Source of the DNA: Granulosicoccus sp045106475
GTDB taxonomy: Bacteria > Pseudomonadota > Gammaproteobacteria > Granulosicoccales > Granulosicoccaceae
Length of the DNA: 64,000 nucleotides
Reading direction: 5' to 3'
Assembly: GCA_045106475.1 (NCBI GenBank)
Contig: JBGCEO010000001.1
Location: forward strand, 1-64,000
Both the position numbers and the translations under genes were made by a program. Shown here one piece after another: positions 62,279 to 64,000 of this stretch (positions are counted from its first letter, which is position 1; each line of letters starts with the position of its first letter). The notes beneath the pieces were generated by a model that was not told where the DNA came from, made no database searches, and saw nothing but the letters and a program-made list of their open reading frames with translations.

Positions 62279-63346
62279 GTGACTACTTCTTCCCCACCCT
62301 CGATCCCAAATGAATTGATGGACTCAATGGCCACTGCAGTGGTGGCTATTGATGAAGGCATGCGCATACGCTACATGAACAATGCAGCCGAGCAGCTGTT
62401 AGGGGTCAGCGCTCGAAAAGCATTAAACCAACGCTTGACCAGAACCGTCACCATTCCAGATTCTCTGTTTGCCAGACTTAGAGAAACCATCGAAAACGGT
62501 CAACCTTTTACAGATAGACAGGTCTCTGTAGAACCGCACGGCCAGGATCCTCAAGTGGTGGATTTGTACCTGTCACCTTTTCGCGACAAGCGCTCACTGC
62601 CAGGCCTGATTCTGGAAATTAACACCGTTGATCGACCACTGCGCATTGCCAGGGATGAAGCGATGCTAGCCCAACAGGAACATGCAAGGTCATTGCTTCG
62701 AGGGCTGGCTCACGAAATCAAGAACCCTTTGGGCGGTTTACGCGGCGCTGCCCAGCTTCTAGCCAGACAACTTCCCGACGAAGAACTCAGTGAGTACACA
62801 TCCATCATCATTCGTGAGGCCGACAGATTGCAGGGTCTGATCGATAGAATGTTGGGACCAACCACTCGACCCAGACGGGATGCAATCAATCTGCATGAAA
62901 TTCTGGAGCACGTTAGAAAAATAGTTATAGCCGGCGCGCCAGATGGCGTTCAGGTGCGGTTTGATTATGACCCGAGCATTCCGGAATGTCTGACGGATCG
63001 GGACCGGCTGGTTCAAGTCATTTTGAATATTGCTGGCAATGCTCTGCAGGCAATCGGCGACACCGGACGCATAGTGTTTCGCTCTCGCATCGTAAGCAAT
63101 TTTACGATAGGCGGTAACCGCCACGCACTTGTGGCCTGCATAGAGATTCGTGACAACGGCCCCGGTGTGCCAGAACACCTGATAGACCAGATTTTTTTTC
63201 CGATGGTTTCAGGCACCGATTACGGAACGGGGCTTGGCCTTTCTATCGCCCAATCAATGATGAACCAGCTCGGCGGCTTGATTGAATGTCGCAGCGAGCC
63301 TGGTGAAACAGCTTTCACGGTACTGATACCCCTGGAGATCGCATGA
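62279..63346 (+). CDS. ntrB: nitrogen regulation sensor histidine kinase NtrB
   Basis: A 355-residue soluble histidine kinase/phosphatase (GlnL) that phosphorylates NtrC under PII control. A PAS domain (about 10-115) precedes the H-box RGLAHEIKNPLGG (phospho-His about 145), N-box NIAGNALQAI, and ATP lid with DNGPGVP and GTGLGLSIAQ. The start is uncertain: GTG 62279 is used here; TTG 62270 and ATG 62318 are alternatives, none with a good Shine-Dalgarno. The stop overlaps ntrC (ATGA). Confidence 0.94.
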   Translation: MTTSSPPSIPNELMDSMATAVVAIDEGMRIRYMNNAAEQLLGVSARKALNQRLTRTVTIPDSLFARLRETIENGQPFTDRQVSVEPHGQDPQVVDLYLSPFRDKRSLPGLILEINTVDRPLRIARDEAMLAQQEHARSLLRGLAHEIKNPLGGLRGAAQLLARQLPDEELSEYTSIIIREADRLQGLIDRMLGPTTRPRRDAINLHEILEHVRKIVIAGAPDGVQVRFDYDPSIPECLTDRDRLVQVILNIAGNALQAIGDTGRIVFRSRIVSNFTIGGNRHALVACIEIRDNGPGVPEHLIDQIFFPMVSGTDYGTGLGLSIAQSMMNQLGGLIECRSEPGETAFTVLIPLEIA

Positions 63347-64000
63347 GTGAAGAATACGTTTGGGTCATCGATGATGATCAATCGATACGATGGGTACTGG
63401 AAAAAACACTTAAGCAGGCCGGCATGCAAGTCAATGTGTTTGACTCTGCAGACGAAGCTCTGGACGCCATAAGAGGTAATGCACTAGCACCCGATGCCGT
63501 TATTAGTGATATACGCATGCCGGGTTCCGATGGCCTCTCGCTCTTAACCCAGTTAAAACGAACGCACCCGGAAACGCCGGTGTTGATAATGACTGCCTTT
63601 TCTGATCTGGACAGCACTGTATCCGCTTTTGAAGGAGGAGCATTCGAATACATTCCAAAACCATTCGATGTGGACACCGTCATAGAACAGGTTAGACGCG
63701 CCTGCAATACGCAAAAGGAACAGCAAGCGGTACAACCCAGCTCTTCGAAGTCAAAACTTCCTTCAGAACAAGAAGAGCCGGCAGAGTTGATCGGTGATGC
63801 GCCGGCGATGCAGGATGTATTCAAAGCGATCGGCAGACTCTCACGATCAAAAATTACGGTGCTGATCAATGGAGAGAGTGGGACTGGTAAAGAGCTGATT
63901 GCACACGCACTCCATCGGCATAGCCCGCGCTCAGCAAAACCATTCGTCGCTTTGAATATGGCCGCAATTCCACATGATCTAATGGAATCTGAACTATTCG
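63343..64000 (+). CDS. ntrC: nitrogen regulation response regulator NtrC (partial, 5' end)
   Basis: The first 219 codons of the sigma-54 activator NtrC (GlnG), cut by the right edge. A receiver domain has the acidic pocket IDDDQ (10-13), phospho-acceptor Asp56 in ISDIRMPG, the Thr in MTAF and Lys in PKPF. A linker (about 125-145) leads to the AAA domain with Walker A GESGTGKE (about 177-184). The GAFTGA loop and DNA-binding helix-turn-helix lie outside the window. Overlaps ntrB by 4 bases. Confidence 0.96.
   Translation, partial: MSEEYVWVIDDDQSIRWVLEKTLKQAGMQVNVFDSADEALDAIRGNALAPDAVISDIRMPGSDGLSLLTQLKRTHPETPVLIMTAFSDLDSTVSAFEGGAFEYIPKPFDVDTVIEQVRRACNTQKEQQAVQPSSSKSKLPSEQEEPAELIGDAPAMQDVFKAIGRLSRSKITVLINGESGTGKELIAHALHRHSPRSAKPFVALNMAAIPHDLMESELF

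Overview
The window is a contiguous, gene-dense piece of a gammaproteobacterial chromosome. The evidence is the ponA | pilMNOPQ-aroK-aroB-damX-gltB gene order, which is also found in Pseudomonas, together with rsmE, trmB, an E. coli-like tcdA, glyQS, and glnA ... ntrBC. A marine Chromatiales/Granulosicoccus-like organism would fit, but that assignment is inference. I see no prophage, insertion sequence, integron, CRISPR array, rRNA or tRNA. Most of the window is core metabolism with some accessory genes.

Layout. (1) 1-11.9 kb: the end of hemE; ponA (PBP1A) on the minus strand; then the type IV pilus assembly operon pilMNOPQ with a strong terminator; then aroK, aroB and a DamX-like AAA/SPOR protein. 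(2) 12-21 kb: gltB (large glutamate synthase subunit) without gltD beside it, followed by dnaG outside its usual rpsU-rpoD setting, and a tightly packed run of rsmE, a LEA14-like lipoprotein, a SIRT4-type sirtuin and a PPOX flavoprotein. (3) 21-26.7 kb: an unassigned Gly-rich lipoprotein, then the pilus tip adhesin/regulator pilY1 on the minus strand. Upstream of pilY1 lies a striking 39-unit hexanucleotide array. (4) 26.8-34.6 kb: an alpha-glucoside uptake and hydrolysis operon (aglE-F-G-K-A) with a divergent LacI-type regulator. The two promoters face away from each other and each carries a LacI-type operator just downstream of its -10 box. (5) 34.6-40.5 kb: a CinA-type protein, a lipoprotein, tcdA, a GIY-YIG protein, an RRM RNA-binding protein, trmB and an SLC13-type permease. 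(6) 40.5-53.2 kb, mostly minus strand: a YnbA/YnbB-like lipid cluster with an acyltransferase, a DUF3857/transglutaminase protein, metA with a P-loop ATPase, a zinc metallopeptidase, a TatD-type hydrolase, plsC, gmhB and glyQS. (7) 53.6-64 kb, a nitrogen-control region: glnA with a sigma-54 promoter and two NtrC-type palindromes, a periplasmic binding protein paired with a transmembrane chemoreceptor, a soluble double-PAS chemoreceptor, a DUF4124 protein, then ntrB and the start of ntrC.

How the genes work together. The Ntr region looks self-consistent. Palindromes of the form TGCAC-N7-GTGCA occur in front of both glnA and ntrB, with the same 31-bp centre-to-centre spacing (the second ntrB copy is degenerate), and both genes have a -24/-12 promoter. 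Two chemoreceptor genes lie inside this locus. The best candidates for something undescribed are the hexamer array in front of pilY1, the orphan binding-protein/chemoreceptor module, the YnbA-like lipid cluster with an altered CDP-alcohol motif, and the metA/P-loop ATPase pair.
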